Assembly (NCBI GenBank): GCA_037355855.1
Contig: CM074766.1
Span: 1,798,001 to 1,862,000 of the forward strand
Reading direction: 5' to 3'
Source of the DNA: Pseudo-nitzschia pungens
Lineage: Eukaryota; Bacillariophyta; Bacillariophyceae; Bacillariales; Bacillariaceae
Length of the DNA: 64,000 nucleotides
Positions 43,279 to 53,060 of the stretch are shown one piece after another (the stretch's first letter is position 1; each line of letters starts with the position of its first letter). The position numbers were made by a program, and so were the translations under genes. Below the pieces are notes generated by a model. That model searched no databases and was not told where the DNA came from. It saw nothing but the letters and a program-made list of their open reading frames with translations.

Positions 43279-44575
43279 ATGATAAACATTTTGTGAAGTT
43301 CTGGCCGTTTTTTGGGGCTGGTTCTAATCACGTCTGTGTCGATGATAATAACGAGTCAAGCGATGGATAATGGTGTCTATTTGCGCCCCCCGGTGGGATG
43401 GATGAGTTGGGCTCCCTCTATATGTTTGGTGCATTGTTCGCTGTACCGTATCCGAATGGTTGTATATCGGAGCGTTTGTTCATGGTGAACTTGTCAATTG
43501 GGGGGTGGTATAATGTCGGGTATGAATATGTCAAAATTGACGATCGCTGGCAAGACCGTGGGCTAGATCCAGAAACTGGTCGATTGCGTGCAAATGCTGC
43601 CCGATTTCCGAACGCCATAGCGGCATTGGCCAACTATGTGCACTCTCGTGGGTTGAAATTTGGAATATAATAGTAATGGGGATACAAACACATGAGCGAG
43701 ATATCCGAAATCATCGAATCATTTTGAATTGGATGCCATGCCCTTCGCGGAATGCCAAGTCGAAAGTTTGAAAGTGGATGGGTGTTTGTGGACCAGTCCG
43801 AGTATGCCCATTTATATCCAGCCATGGGTGCCGCCATGAAGCGCTTAGGGCGCGCCATTGCATATATTTGTAGCTGTCCTGCTTATGAAATTGTACACAT
43901 TTCAATCCGACCTCGGTGCGACAGACCTGCAATTCTTGGCCAAATTGCCATCGCATTCAAAATTTGGTCGCTAGTTCGAACGTCACCATCGATTGGTTTA
44001 CGAACGAACAAGATAGATTGCAGCACGTGGCAGGAGCAGGGGTATGGAATGATCCAGACATGATGATCGGCGGAAACAACTGCTTGACGGTTGGTCAGAC
44101 GCGGATTCAAATCAGCATTTGATCTATATGACCTCACCGCTCATGCTCGGATTGGATCTGCGCAACTCATCGTTAGACATCGAACGCGTGTTGCAGAATG
44201 CTCAAGTGATCCGAGTCACCCAGGATCCATTGGGTCGACAAGGTAACCGTGTTCGTGTGCTCGATGAACCCCAAATTGAAATTTGGACTCGTGCGTGGAC
44301 GCATGGGGAAGTGGCGGTGGCTGTCGTGCATCGTTCAGGTAGTGAGACAGCCTTCAGGTAGTGGACCTTGTGTACAACATTCCGTTCCAATTCATGTCGA
44401 TGATCTCGGTTGGCCACATTCCTTTGCGATACTGGAAACTCTTTTTGAACCAGAGAAGAAACCACGGATGATTCATTTAGAATCTGATGCCGCACTCGAG
44501 TATCAAGATGCTGTCATGTTTCGCCTCCACCCACCTAGCAGCCCCGCAAATTGGCACATTGGTACATTTGCATGA
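43279..44575 (+). pseudogene. GH27 alpha-galactosidase pseudogene
   Basis: Fragments of an alpha-galactosidase/alpha-N-acetylgalactosaminidase follow one another in correct order but in different frames. A signal peptide-like start (FLGLVLITSVSMIITSQA) leads into DNGVYLRPPVGWMSW; its frame already has a TGA at 43294. Then come NGCISERLF...GYEYVKIDDRWQDRG...YVHSRGLKFGI, the nucleophile block ESLKVDGC, YPAMGAAMKRLGRAI, DWFTNEQ...AGVWNDPDMMIGGNN and QVIRVTQDPLGRQGNRV. I count at least seven breaks: stops at 43294 and about 43704, and frame changes near 43443, 43672, 43785, 43915 and 44115. Catalytic Asp of LKVDGC and the WNDPDM motif are still readable, so decay is fairly recent. An intact enzyme would be secreted and cleave alpha-galactosides. 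Introns cannot explain the in-frame stops. Confidence 0.88.
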
Positions 44576-45124
44576 CAGGTAATTGACCCTGTGAATTTGA
44601 AAGCTTCGATCTGAAGTATCTATCAATTAAAGTCTATGATGAATGAATAGGCTGGACAATACATGGCAGGCTGGAATACGACAGCAGTACCGTATGCACA
44701 CACACGGCCGATCGATCGACTGCGCAAATTACCCCAGGTCGTATTATTTTGCACTCCATCAATGTCAACCCTAATGACTTGAAGTTCACTTTTGCCCGTG
44801 GCACAAACAACCCAGGCGTACCGACATTTGGGTTCGTTGGTATCAATGTAAATAATAGTCTCAGTATCATTTGGTACGCGCAATCAGACAAAATCTTGCA
44901 ATTAGTTGTTTAGTGATGTTTGTCCTAAATGCAGCAGTACGTGAACATATTCAAGAGGCCGTTCATTTTCTATTCATTCTTCCACGACTCCTTACTTGCT
45001 TCGCTATTTCCATTTGAACTTTTGGTTTCCTGGTCAAAACAAACGATTTGGAAGTGGAATCCATGGTTTTTGGCAGCTAATTGCATTCATTATTAATAAC
45101 TCGATCCCACAACTTTCAATGCTG
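44576..45124. other. Intergenic region with an orphan open frame
   Basis: A plus-strand frame from about 44648 to a stop at 44912 stays open for 88 codons without an ATG and reads like protein (for example ITPGRIILHSINVNPNDL and PTFGFVGINVNNSLSIIWYA). It may be another fragment of the decayed neighbour or an unrelated gene remnant. Nothing else is recognised. Confidence 0.35.
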
Positions 45125-45934
45125 CTACAAGTCGTCCGTCATTTGTAATACAACATGTTCTTCGCCGGCTTTGAACGCGGGTTTTCCCAAAAACGGACAA
45201 CTTGCACAACGGAAGGCATCGCCAAGATTGCACTTCCCGCAATTAGAACTGGGAACCGCAGTGCTTTTTGGCTGGACATCCGCTCCCCCGTTCCCTGCCA
45301 TCTCCGCGGCATATATTTCCGCACGTCCGCAGGAACAATTGTCGCAGGGTTTCCTGCCCGCGCAGTCGTCGTCTTTTGCCGCCGACTGGGCACTCATCGC
45401 GGGTGGTGGTGCGAGCACGTTATCGTCCAACAAGCCGTCCTCGTCGATCACGTCGGCATCGTCGTCGTCGTCGTTGCCACCGTCCAATCCAAAGTTTCCG
45501 AGATTCACGGTAACGACGTTCGTCTTCTTTCGCAAGGGAGCGGCTCCGATTTTTGGAATCACCTTCGGTTTCGTAGCCGTCATCACTCGACTTCCATCGG
45601 CTTCTCGGCGTTCGCTGGCGCCGACCAATCCGGCCAACAGAAACGAAGTATTGATGGGTTGCAGGTCGACTTTCCCATTGTTCGCTCCCCTAATTTGAAT
45701 GGTAACCACGCATGTCGGGGAAAGGAAAGGGGTCCAAGTGGCCAACTCCATCGGATTGTACACGCTAGCGAGTTCCGAACCATCCACGATCAAATCTAGC
45801 TTGTCCAACGACGCTGCAGCGATTCCATTCCTGGCGGATGCAATGTCATCTGCGGTCTTGGCGACAAATGTTTGTGTGTACGAGCTCGAGTCGTTCACGG
45901 TGGCATTGCCCAGTTGGAGGCATACGCTCGACAT
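45125..45934 (-). CDS. DRE2: Anamorsin / DRE2 (CIAPIN1) Fe-S cluster assembly protein
   Basis: A 269-residue intronless protein when started at [10 protein letters not shown] (45934); the frame is open to another ATG at 46177 but that part looks non-coding. The C-terminal domain is diagnostic: a CxxCxCGRAE site ([16 protein letters not shown]) for one cluster and the [21 protein letters not shown] block followed by AFKAGE for the second, twin CX2C cluster. The N-terminal ~150 residues are the shorter, less conserved methyltransferase-like part. An acidic Asp run precedes the linker. DRE2 receives electrons from the diflavin reductase TAH18/NDOR1 in the first steps of the cytosolic Fe-S assembly pathway. 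The likely site is cytosol or the mitochondrial intermembrane space. Confidence 0.96.
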   Translation of the reverse strand: MSSVCLQLGNATVNDSSSYTQTFVAKTADDIASARNGIAAASLDKLDLIVDGSELASVYNPMELATWTPFLSPTCVVTIQIRGANNGKVDLQPINTSFLLAGLVGASERREADGSRVMTATKPKVIPKIGAAPLRKKTNVVTVNLGNFGLDGGNDDDDDADVIDEDGLLDDNVLAPPPAMSAQSAAKDDDCAGRKPCDNCSCGRAEIYAAEMAGNGGADVQPKSTAVPSSNCGKCNLGDAFRCASCPFLGKPAFKAGEEHVVLQMTDDL

Positions 45935-46587
45935 ATTCTTTTTCGCCTTTCTGCTAAATCCAAAATCTCTTTCGATTTGCGTTTCTCGCAATACAAATGT
46001 TGTTTCACGCTGATACACTTCAGAGCGACAGCCTTGTGCTTCGTGCTTCGAAGTACAGAAACGTAATCTTACTTCTTTTACTTGTACGGGTAAGTTACCT
46101 GGTACCGGTACCGGTGATGGTGACCGGGGATGGTGCAGAATTTTTAACAAGCACGAATGATTTTCTCTATCGATCATCGTCTATGGCGCGTCGCGTCTAT
46201 TCGTACAATTACTGGTACCAATACCTTAGCACTGCCGGATGACAGACCACTGCAGAGTTTTGTCCATACTGAATAAGGTTACGGTAAGGTTACTTCTACT
46301 ATCACCAAAAGTACCGTAGTACTACCGTACTATTGATGCTGTTGATGGCATTAACCTTACTCATTACTGTAACTTACTTTTAAGGTAATTTAAATAATTG
46401 CTGCCATTTTCTATTATTATTTATTTCTAGTGATGCAAAATATGATGTGAAGTAATAGCAATAGCAATAGCAATAGCAAAATAATAGTGATTTCCATCTG
46501 CAATGGCAAAATAGAATTAGCTGCATTGTATGCCAATCGCACCCTCCAGTTAATTGTAAATCAGAATTCAAGCAGCAACTACTACTT
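45935..46587. other. Intergenic region rich in the short palindromic motif
   Basis: Contains GGGTAAGTTACCTGGTACCG at about 46088, AAGGTTACGGTAAGGTTAC near 46275 and an (AATAGC)4 repeat. No gene is seen. Confidence 0.5.
46454..46477 (+). repeat. Hexanucleotide microsatellite (AATAGC)4
   Basis: Four perfect AATAGC units in non-coding DNA between DRE2 and the next gene. Confidence 0.9.
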
Positions 46588-48942
46588 CTAGCTCGGTGTA
46601 TTCCAGGTTTCAATCTTTTCGTACATTGCTGGTCGAATGGAAATAACTCTCCATCCGGTTCGATCCGTTTGTTGTTCTTTGATGACCATCAGTGAAGGCT
46701 GTTCTTCAGCGTCGCCACCGACGCTCGTGCGATCGTCTGGAGTGCAATCCTCCGTATGGCTATCGCTTTCATTGGCACGAACTTCTCGCAACGATATAGT
46801 TTCTGTAGTGGTAGTATGAAACTGAATCAGTGGCTCGGTTTCCCCGATGAGGGATTTCGGATAAATATCGAAACTCTGGTGGCATTTGATTGTAACGCTA
46901 GCCAAGCGTACCAAAATATCGATTGTCCCAGGGTGCACCATTCTATCTCGAAATGCTACTGTGCTGGTAGGAACGACTTCGACGTCTTCTCCTCCAAACA
47001 AGTCCTTGCTGTAATCGTCATGATACAAACGTGGAAAAGTTGAGAAAACATATTTGTTGGTGAACTGCACGATATGGAAACTTATCGCTTTTCTCTTTCG
47101 ATTTGTTTCCTGATTTGCACAATATTCATTTTGCCAAAAATATGTATTCACTTACACAAAGAAATACGCGTCTCCACCGTTCCCGGTCCTGCTTCCTGCA
47201 ATCAACAATCGTCTCGTCAATGTATCGATTGCAGACAAATGCAATTTTCCTTTGCGACGCCGACGCGTGGATGGAGATATCTTCTTCACGGCACGCGCCT
47301 TCTGGATCGGAGAGTCCATAGTCAGAGAAGATTCACATTCGGAGTTGGAGAGTATGGATGACTCGTTTTCGGATATATCATTGACAATGTCAGTCTTTTC
47401 TAACCTTGGCACGAGTGGATATTCGTTGTTTAGTCTCTCGCCAGAGGATCCACCATCAGAACTCAAATCTGGATCGAGTTGCGACGAAGGAATTGCGGGA
47501 GTTGATTTGGACAGGCGTCCTGGAAGCGCTCCCCTCGTTCTCGGACTTCGTTTCTTTTTAGGAGAGGACGCCGTCAACGTTCTAGAATTCAGTGTTTGGG
47601 TGAGCATGGATACAAGTTCGTTGCGACTGGTAACGGGGGGCAATACGTGACCATTGACTGTAATTATTTCTCGTCGCAAATCTCGTAAAGCTTGCCGAAC
47701 AGCGCCGGCGTTGTTACAGAGACTACCAACGTTTTCCGCAGTGGCACATAAATTTGGAGGCAATTCGATCGATTGTAGTTTGCTGCTGTAGCTATGGCAA
47801 ACTTCCAAAAGATGTCCAATCGATTGAAATTCGACAGTTTTGAACATTTTCCTCATGGATGGGTCAACGGCACGCACAAGCATTCGTTCCAATTCACACT
47901 CCTCCACAAGCCGCTCCCAATCCATCTGCAAATGCCGAAGAAATTTCACGATGAGCGGCGTAAGCACAGAATCTGCGTTGACCTCTGGTGTTGACAAAAA
48001 TGCCAAGGAAGCGAAAGACGTGCGATGCTCATACTCAGAGGCGATTCGATGAATGACTTTAGTAATGTCTTCCGACACACATTCGACCGCAAGCATCTCC
48101 ATGGTCAGACAGTGGAGAAGACGGGTCAAAACGGGGCTGATGTTTCGCACATACGTTGCAGTGGCAACAAAGGCATTTGTAGTATACCGAGCCCGTGTGC
48201 GAATGAGCTTCGGCGACTCCATGGCAATCACGCATTCCTCGTTCAGATTTTTAAGTCGCTGGAGTATACGGACGTAAAGCTCGAGACGAACAACTAGATC
48301 TTCCCAAGCAATCTGGGGATGTTTCACCATGTTAGGATCCGCTGTCTCACCAATCATAGTTCTACCCATTTGTTCAGTGAGAGAAATAGTCCTCTGGCTC
48401 GCAGACATTTTTTTTGGAATGCCGAAACCTGAAAGACCGTCCTGAAGGGAAAGGGTGGATTGCTCAAGTTCTATTCCTGTCGACTCCTTCTTTCGATCAG
48501 ATTTGGACGGTTCCTCTTCCGGACCGGGTACCGTTAACGAACATCCCGCAATGAAGGCCTCCATTCGGGCCTTGGTTCTTCTCGAAAGCAGCGCAAACTC
48601 TTCTTGCAAAATAGTCTTTTCCTTCTCGTTGCTGTCTTCGTGGAGGTACTCTCTCCAATCTATACTTGAATTTGTATCGGCAGAATTCTTTTTCTCCTCT
48701 TCCACTTCCGCAGGAGTCGCCGCGACGCCGATAGGTTCGGAACCCGCACCTCCTACAACCCCTGATTTTTTTGTGTTTTCTATGTCGAAAGGTCTTGTTT
48801 GGAGAGTCTTCACCGTCAATGCAATCAAAGGAGTGCGGAGATAGCTCTGAATATTAGAAACGTTGCTACTGTATGGATCCAAGGTGGAAAAATACCACCG
48901 AGCAACGTCTTGTGCCATAGATCGCGTTGGATTATTGCTCAT
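46588..48942 (-). CDS. Conserved-looking helical protein of unknown function, two exons
   Basis: Exon 1 starts at ATG 48942 and exon 2 ends at 46588. The splice is uncertain. One option is donor at 47157 with acceptor TGCAG before 47064 (intron 93 bp, phase 0); another is GTAAGT at 47155 with acceptor AAG before 47080. Both keep the frame and give about 755 residues. The first ~600 residues are mostly helical and lack a catalytic motif (WEDLVVRLELYVRILQRLKNLNEE, FLRHLQMDWERLVEECELERML), with a Ser-rich, basic linker. The last ~150 residues form a compact domain beginning GGDAYFF and YSKDLFGGEDVEVVPT, then beta-rich sequence (IDILVRLASVTIKCHQSFDIYP, PLIQFHTTTTETISLREV). I do not recognise the family. 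No signal peptide or membrane segment is seen. Confidence 0.75.
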
Positions 48943-50225
48943 GGTTATTATATTTCAATTGAGTTGACAGTAGAAGTACCTGCCCATGAGTGGAAGCAAA
49001 ATGTTCAATGAGATGCACTACGATATCCAGGGTTGATATAACAGTTACAAAAGTTGATACGACTTCGTACAAAATAAAAGAAAACGAGAAACTGGCATGT
49101 TGCGGGTGATGAATAAGGTTAAGCAATTCGTAAGGACATTCATTGTTTTTCTTTTTAATTTAAAAAAAAAAAAAAAACTCGGTGGCGGTTTTGGTGCGTG
49201 CTGGTCGGAAGCCGGAAACCAGACGTGATAACCTTACCCAGTACCGGTACTTCGGAGTAAATAATACAGAACTACGGTAAGTAAGGTTAGTAGAAGTAAT
49301 AGTGATACTGCTAATTGTTTTTAAAATTTTAACGGATCATGGAGAAACAGAAATTGCAGCCTCGTTGAAAACTAAGTTACTACGTACTATTCTCTGAGTA
49401 CCGGTACACGAATTTCGTATTTCGTACTAGACTAAACAATTGCTTTCCCATGATACATAGTATCCGTACCTGGTATGTACAATGTAGTAGTACCTTGTAA
49501 GGTTACTCACTAATCTTACTCACTACGAAGTAAGATTTTACTGACCGTCTTTAACGATGCAATACCGGTACGAGTAAGGTAATCTCTCATTACCTTTCGA
49601 TGTACGTGTACGAAATACAGTATTTTTACTCGTCACCATATGTTCTTATGATATCTAAATAGGAACACATCATTCGGTACGTACGGTACGTGAACGAGGT
49701 AAGGCTAATTACTCGTACGAGGAAAAACGATAAAATACTTCGTAATAATTCAGCCATCATCCATCACCCATCACCCATCACCCATCACCCATCACCCATC
49801 ATCCTCACTCTAAAAAATTCATCAACCATAATCTTCTATTTTCATCCATCGAAAAATAGATACCGTTACTTGTACTTGTTCGTAGCATCAGAAGGAGTAT
49901 CTCATCTGTCGTACCGACATTTGGTCCGTAGTGCATACAATCGCGAAAGCCGGACGAGCCATCTACAATCTCGACTGGTTCAAAACTTTACACAAGGCAC
50001 AACATAGAAGGTAGCAAGATTTTTTGAAGAGAACGTTACATCGCAAGGCATTCACAGCATATCAGAGCTAGATGTTCCTCTCGATGGAAGGCTGTTCACA
50101 TTTTCTCACCTTGGCGTGGCGGTATCATTTTCTTTTCGCCTTCATGATTAAATCAAGAACAGTATAGGTGCAAGGAAGGCCAAACAATTATGGATAATTC
50201 GCCGAAGAGATAAGTTTGAACAAAA
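48943..50225. other. Intergenic region dense in short palindromic motif and a minisatellite
   Basis: About 1.3 kb between divergent genes. Between 49190 and 49720 the GTAAG/TTAC and GGTACCGGTAC motif occurs many times. A heptanucleotide array follows at 49761-49802. No gene is seen. Confidence 0.5.
49761..49802 (+). repeat. Heptanucleotide minisatellite (CATCACC)n
   Basis: Nearly six perfect units of CCATCAC in tandem, non-coding, about 0.4 kb upstream of the AAA ATPase gene. Confidence 0.92.
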
Positions 50226-53045
50226 ATGTCGACAACTACTTCACCAGCTTCATTGTACGTCGGGTCTTCCTCGGTCCCGATCGTTTTCGCGGAAATCATT
50301 CCGATTGTACTGGTTTCAAACGAAGCAAGCGATAGATTCAATTCCAGTCCTACAGCGGAACAACGACGACACTGCTTTCCATTGACAAATTTTGGCGTGA
50401 AGCAATATCTTTTGCGACAAACCCGGGCAACTCAAACTTTAACAGCTCACACAAGAACAACAGAACGTCAACTTTTTATTCGGTGGAACTTATGTGATGA
50501 CGAGAGGAAAGTGAATAGAATCCTCTGTAGCGGCGATTTATTTCAACCCTATCTGAATGCAAACCAGGGTTGCAATGAAATCATTAACGGCATGGCCAAA
50601 GACCGAGGTTTTCCTATCGTTCATATCCCTGCCGACAATCCAATAATCAGTAATCAGCAACCCTGTCGTATCATTGCTTATGGATACCGCGATCACGCTG
50701 TTGCTGCAAAATATAGAGGATCCAATCAGTCGAAAAATACCGCGAATTGTCATTTTTCCCACGACACTTTGGTGAGGATACTTCCGCCTCGATTGGGAGT
50801 AAACTCATTGCTGTACAATCAATTGCATTCCCCATTGTCGCCATTGCCGAAGTCGTCTTCTTTTCATTTTAGACGGGAATCCATGCTTCAAGATTTGCTT
50901 GGAGAGGAAGGGAGCAGCAATATCATTTCAGATGCAATGGTAGAAGAAATCTTCCACAATCACAACAGAGAAACTGTTGATGAATTGAGTTTGAAGCTCT
51001 CCGCAACCATGACGTCTATAAGAATTGGTACTACATGCGATGCTTTTCGTAGAAACGCAACACAAGAAAAACAGATGAGAAAAATGCAGCATTACATTCG
51101 TGCTTGTTCCACTGACTCGAAACAGGTGGTACCAACTAGAGGTGGCAGCTCAGGTAGTGCAAGCTTACGAACTTGGCCGTCTCTGATTGTTCACTCTCCT
51201 AACCATGCAGATGGCAAAACTCTCTTGGTCCAAGCTATTGCAAAACGTTTGGGGTTTTCCTTGATACATGTTATCCGACCCGGTGCACTGATTGCAAAAT
51301 ATGGAATTCAAGCAGATGCAGCGTTGGAATCGCAAGTCCACTCAATCTTGATCAGTGCAGCGTGTAGGGATCACAAAGCTTGTATAATTTTTGATCAGCT
51401 TGATGCAATGCTACCTTCTCGGTTGTCTGGACGGTCCAGTTCTGGAGATGCCGCTCTTCCTGTCTTCAATGCGATTGCATCTTATTTGCGAAAAATCACT
51501 ACTTCGATACAACGCAAGCAAGAATTACCATTTCCAATGAAAAATCCACTGTACAACGCAAATTGCGGTAGTTCAGGTCAAGTCCTAATTGGGAAACTCT
51601 GCCTAGTTGGGATTCTAACTTGTCCTGACGATGGTTGGAGATCGCATCAGAAGAATAATGCCGGAGGCATGGATGACGGCGCCACTATACTCGACTGTAT
51701 GATTAGTGATCGCTATCGAATGCCAATGCTCACGGCGCAGACCATACTCTCTGCCTTTGATGCAGCCTTTGATCGGGAAGGGATAACACTTGACACATCT
51801 GCAAAAGGACATTTAGCAGTGATAGCAGGTGCTACACCATGGATGAAAGGGAGCATCTTTCGTCGAGTTGCAAAACAACTCAAATGGATTTTGGTTGATT
51901 ATATAACATTCAACGACGACAAAAGTGGAGGAAGAATTGAAGCCAGTTTGCATGATTTGGTTCATGCTCTTGCTCAAGTGAAGAATAATGTGGCCGACTC
52001 TCCGCAAGCAGAGATTTTATCCGAAACCGCAGTATCTTCTGATTACGAGAAAGGTGATGGTTCACAATCACATTTTGAATCGATAGGGGGCAATGTCCAA
52101 GCAAAAGTATCGTTAGAGGATGCTCTTGCCTTAGATCGCAGCACGAGAGAAACTCTGTCGAGCTTTGGTCTTTCTCCTCCAACGGGAGTCCTGCTGTATG
52201 GTCCTCCTGGATGCGGAAAGACTCTATTGGCTAAAGCTGTAGCAAGACTATTCAAAAATCCGATGTCAAGAAACACTCCGTCGCAATTATCAGGTGGAAC
52301 GTTCATATCTTTGAGTATCAGTGAGATCGTTAGCGCTGAGGTTGGAACCAGTGAAAAGATAATTGCTTCTAGTTTTGAATTTGCCGAGAAAAATGCCCCT
52401 TCGGTAAGTTCCGTCCATACATGAAATATCCTTTGTTCCTTTCCCTTTTTAACAATAGACTGCTCAATTGGGTCAAAACTTCTTCAACAGGTTATCTTTC
52501 TCGATGAATTCCAGGCCCTTTTCACGGATCGAAATCGAGGTGGAAGCGGAAAACTAACAACTACACTACTACAATGTTTAGACGATGTCAAAAGGTGGTA
52601 TGAAATTGATAAAAATGCAAACAATTATCAGGATTCCTCATCCTCGGGAGGGGAACGTGTCATAGTAATCGGTGCAACAAATACGCCTTGGATGATTGAT
52701 TCAGCCTTCTTGCGCCCTGGTAGATTCGACCGAGTGGTGCATGTTGGATTGCCAAGTCTTTCTGAAAGACAGTCCATCCTACTAGTGCATGTCAAACGCA
52801 TGCGAGTTTGTAAAAACAATGATGTTGATTTTGTGATGAATCTATGCGAGAAACTTTCCATTCTTACTGAAGGATTCAGCGGTGCTGATATTGCTGCTCT
52901 ATGTCGAGCTGCAGCTATTAGGGCCCTGGAAATGGGTGAGGAAAGCATCGTCCAAGAATATCACTTCAGAGACGCAATACATCATGATGTCTTCCCAAGT
53001 AGCGATGATACGCTTGTTAAAAAGCTTGAAAAATGGCGTCCTTGA
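50226..53045 (+). CDS. Type II AAA+ ATPase (CDC48/AFG2-like), two exons, degenerate D1
   Basis: Exons 50226-52403 and 52491-53045 (87 bp intron, GTAAGT...CAG, phase 0) give 910 residues. Residues ~1-300 are an N-domain without recognised signature. D1 (about 318-560) keeps the shape but not the catalytic residues: the P-loop is SPNHADGKT instead of GPPGTGKT and Walker B ends in Asp390-Gln391 instead of Asp-Glu. D2 (about 615-890) is intact: [15 protein letters not shown] (659-666), VIFLDEF (Asp731, Glu732), [28 protein letters not shown] with the arginine finger, and the four-helix [20 protein letters not shown] hexameric unfoldase is expected; the subfamily (AFG2/SPATA5, peroxin-type or other) is not resolved. 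The stop is 15 bp from that of MMS19. Confidence 0.88.
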
Positions 53046-53060
53046 GATTTCATAGTTTGT

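Noticed and set aside
43398..44575. Introns as explanation for the frame changes in the alpha-galactosidase
   Set aside because: Homologous blocks abut with shifts of one base and in-frame stops; there is no room for introns at the breaks.
49761..49802. Regular array resembling CRISPR repeats
   Set aside because: Units are 7 bp in direct tandem without spacers; it is a minisatellite.
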